Part shown: piece after piece, positions 6,505 to 6,864 of the stretch
Numbering within the stretch: the first letter of the stretch is position 1
How the letters are laid out: every line of letters begins with the position of its first letter
Assembly (NCBI GenBank): GCA_946537565.1
Contig: CAMNFW010000111.1
Coordinates: 1 to 6,864, forward strand
Length of the DNA: 6,864 nucleotides
Origin: an uncultured Ruminococcus sp.
GTDB taxonomy: Bacteria > Bacillota > Clostridia > Oscillospirales > Ruminococcaceae
Direction: 5' to 3'
The notes under the pieces: generated by a model
The model's database searches: none
Told to the model about the DNA's origin: nothing
What the model saw: only the letters and a program-made list of their open reading frames with translations
Translations under genes and position numbers: made by a program

Positions 6505-6529
6505 ACCATAATTGCCGTCCATGAAAAAG
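6505..6529 (+). repeat. Diverged fragment of the 70-nt repeat
   Basis: These 25 bases match 20 of 25 positions of 6015-6039 (the first hairpin of copy A) and directly precede copy B. The sequence around 6465-6475 (ACACGGTAAAAG) also resembles the copy A flank at 6075-6084. The region therefore seems to have grown by several rounds of duplication. Confidence 0.45.
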
Positions 6530-6598
6530 CGACTTTAATCTTCACTGCCGTTCGTGAAAAGGTAAGCTGAACCAAAATCGAATTACGATGCAAGTTGC
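6529..6598 (+). repeat. 70-nt structured direct repeat, copy B (candidate RNA)
   Basis: Second copy, 523 bp after copy A in the same orientation, with no gaps in the alignment. Outer stem GCGACTT/AAGTTGC (6529-6535 with 6592-6598): one G-C pair of copy A has become A-T by two changes, and one A-T has become G-T. First hairpin (6538-6545 with 6554-6563): one C-G becomes T-G, and the A-G mismatch of copy A becomes C-G. The last change is in the loop of the second hairpin. Similarity continues less strongly to GTGCTGTATG (6624-6633), which is also the start of the 77-bp tandem array. Confidence 0.6.
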
Positions 6599-6623
6599 AC
6601 CAAAAAGTACCGGAGCATAATCT

Positions 6624-6864
6624 GTGCTGTATGCGATCGTATGTTACAAATTCCGAAAAGAGTGAGCGAGCTTTAGCGAGCGGCAACGTGAGCTAAAAAA
6701 GTGCTGTATGCGATCGTATGTTACAAATTCCGAAAAGAGTGAGCGAGCTTTAGCGAGCGGCAACGTGAGCTAAAAAAGTGCTGTATGCGATCGTATGTTA
6801 CAAATTCCAAAAAGAGTGAGCGAGCTTTAGCGAGCGGCAACGTGAGCTAAAAAAGTGCTGTATG
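6624..6864. repeat. 77-bp tandem repeat array, cut by the window edge
   Basis: Units lie at 6624-6700, 6701-6777 and 6778-6854, and a fourth begins at 6855. Units 1 and 2 are identical; unit 3 has one change (G to A at 6809). Each unit starts GTGCTGTATG, contains the near-palindrome around CGATCG and three GAGCG/GTGAGC-like submotifs, and ends GCTAAAAAA. TTTAGC can pair with GCTAAA within a unit. There is no unique spacer between units, so it is not a CRISPR array. The period is not a multiple of three, so it does not encode a peptide repeat. Near-identity implies recent duplication, and copy number may vary. Confidence 0.92.

Larger units (their letters stand above)
5935..6864. other. Gene-free, repeat-built intergenic region
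   Basis: No open frame here has a ribosome binding site and a recognisable product. The stretch holds the two 70-nt structured repeats, two inverted-repeat units and the tandem array, in the order A, unit 1, unit 2, fragment, B, array. It lies upstream of rnhA, which is read away from it. I found no convincing plus-strand promoter before 6006. The region may be an RNA locus, a remnant of a mobile element, or a non-coding repeat island. Confidence 0.6.

Noticed and set aside
6279..6686. 135-residue open frame on the minus strand
   Set aside because: It crosses copy B, unit 2 and the first tandem unit antisense, starts at TTG without a ribosome binding site, and has no protein-like pattern. 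It is a by-product of the repeats.
6660..6700. TTTAGC/GCTAAA hairpin in each 77-bp unit as a terminator
   Set aside because: The stem is AT-rich and followed by A residues on the plus strand. On the minus strand the T run comes before the stem, so it does not have terminator form.
6624..6864. Possible CRISPR array
   Set aside because: Units are contiguous 77-bp copies with no variable spacers, and no cas genes are visible.
6006..6864. Group II intron or known insertion sequence ends
   Set aside because: I see no domain V-like helix, reverse transcriptase or transposase, and no target-site duplication can be set from this window.

Overview
The window looks like chromosomal DNA of a fibre-degrading Ruminococcus-type Bacillota (Oscillospiraceae), from rumen or gut. 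The reasons are a secreted pectin-backbone lyase that carries a dockerin and two CBM35-like modules, a clostridial-style iscS-iscU pair, strong AGGAGG ribosome binding sites and sigma-A type promoters. The genus is inference, not proof. All five protein genes lie on the minus strand, so transcription runs from high to low coordinates.

Positions 1-2698 hold the N-terminal 899 residues of a large exported rhamnogalacturonan lyase (PL11 family): signal peptide, N-terminal dockerin, unassigned region, Thr-rich linker, two CBM35-like domains and the first part of the PL11 catalytic domain. The gene runs off the left edge. It has its own promoter with consensus -35, extended -10 and -10 boxes (2776-2804) and a leader of about 70 nt with a small hairpin. 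Positions 2805-2982 hold no gene. A clear intrinsic terminator (2979-3009) ends the upstream gene for a 132-residue protein of unknown function (3046-3444). Positions 3605-5251 carry iscU and iscS, which form an iron-sulfur cluster assembly operon: the desulfurase IscS supplies sulfur to the scaffold IscU. No iscR-type regulator lies beside them. A terminator-like hairpin (5343-5370) separates them from rnhA (RNase HI, 5422-5865). Its full catalytic N-terminus is present, but there is no ATG, GTG or TTG start. AUC, or the adjacent AUU, is the apparent start codon.

From about 5935 to the right edge I support no protein gene. This is an AT-rich, repeat-built region and the most interesting part of the window. 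Two copies of a 70-nt element (6006-6075 and 6529-6598) differ at six positions, and all six fit one secondary structure (a compensatory pair change, G-U wobbles, a repaired mismatch and a loop change). Between them sit two related ~115-120 bp inverted-repeat units (6148-6268 and 6311-6423) whose arms and central hairpin also co-vary. The G-U wobbles are favourable only on the plus strand. This points to structured plus-strand RNA, although a DNA structure such as an origin or mobile-element remnant is not excluded. Directly after the second 70-nt copy begins a 77-bp tandem repeat (three units plus a partial fourth) that continues past the right edge.
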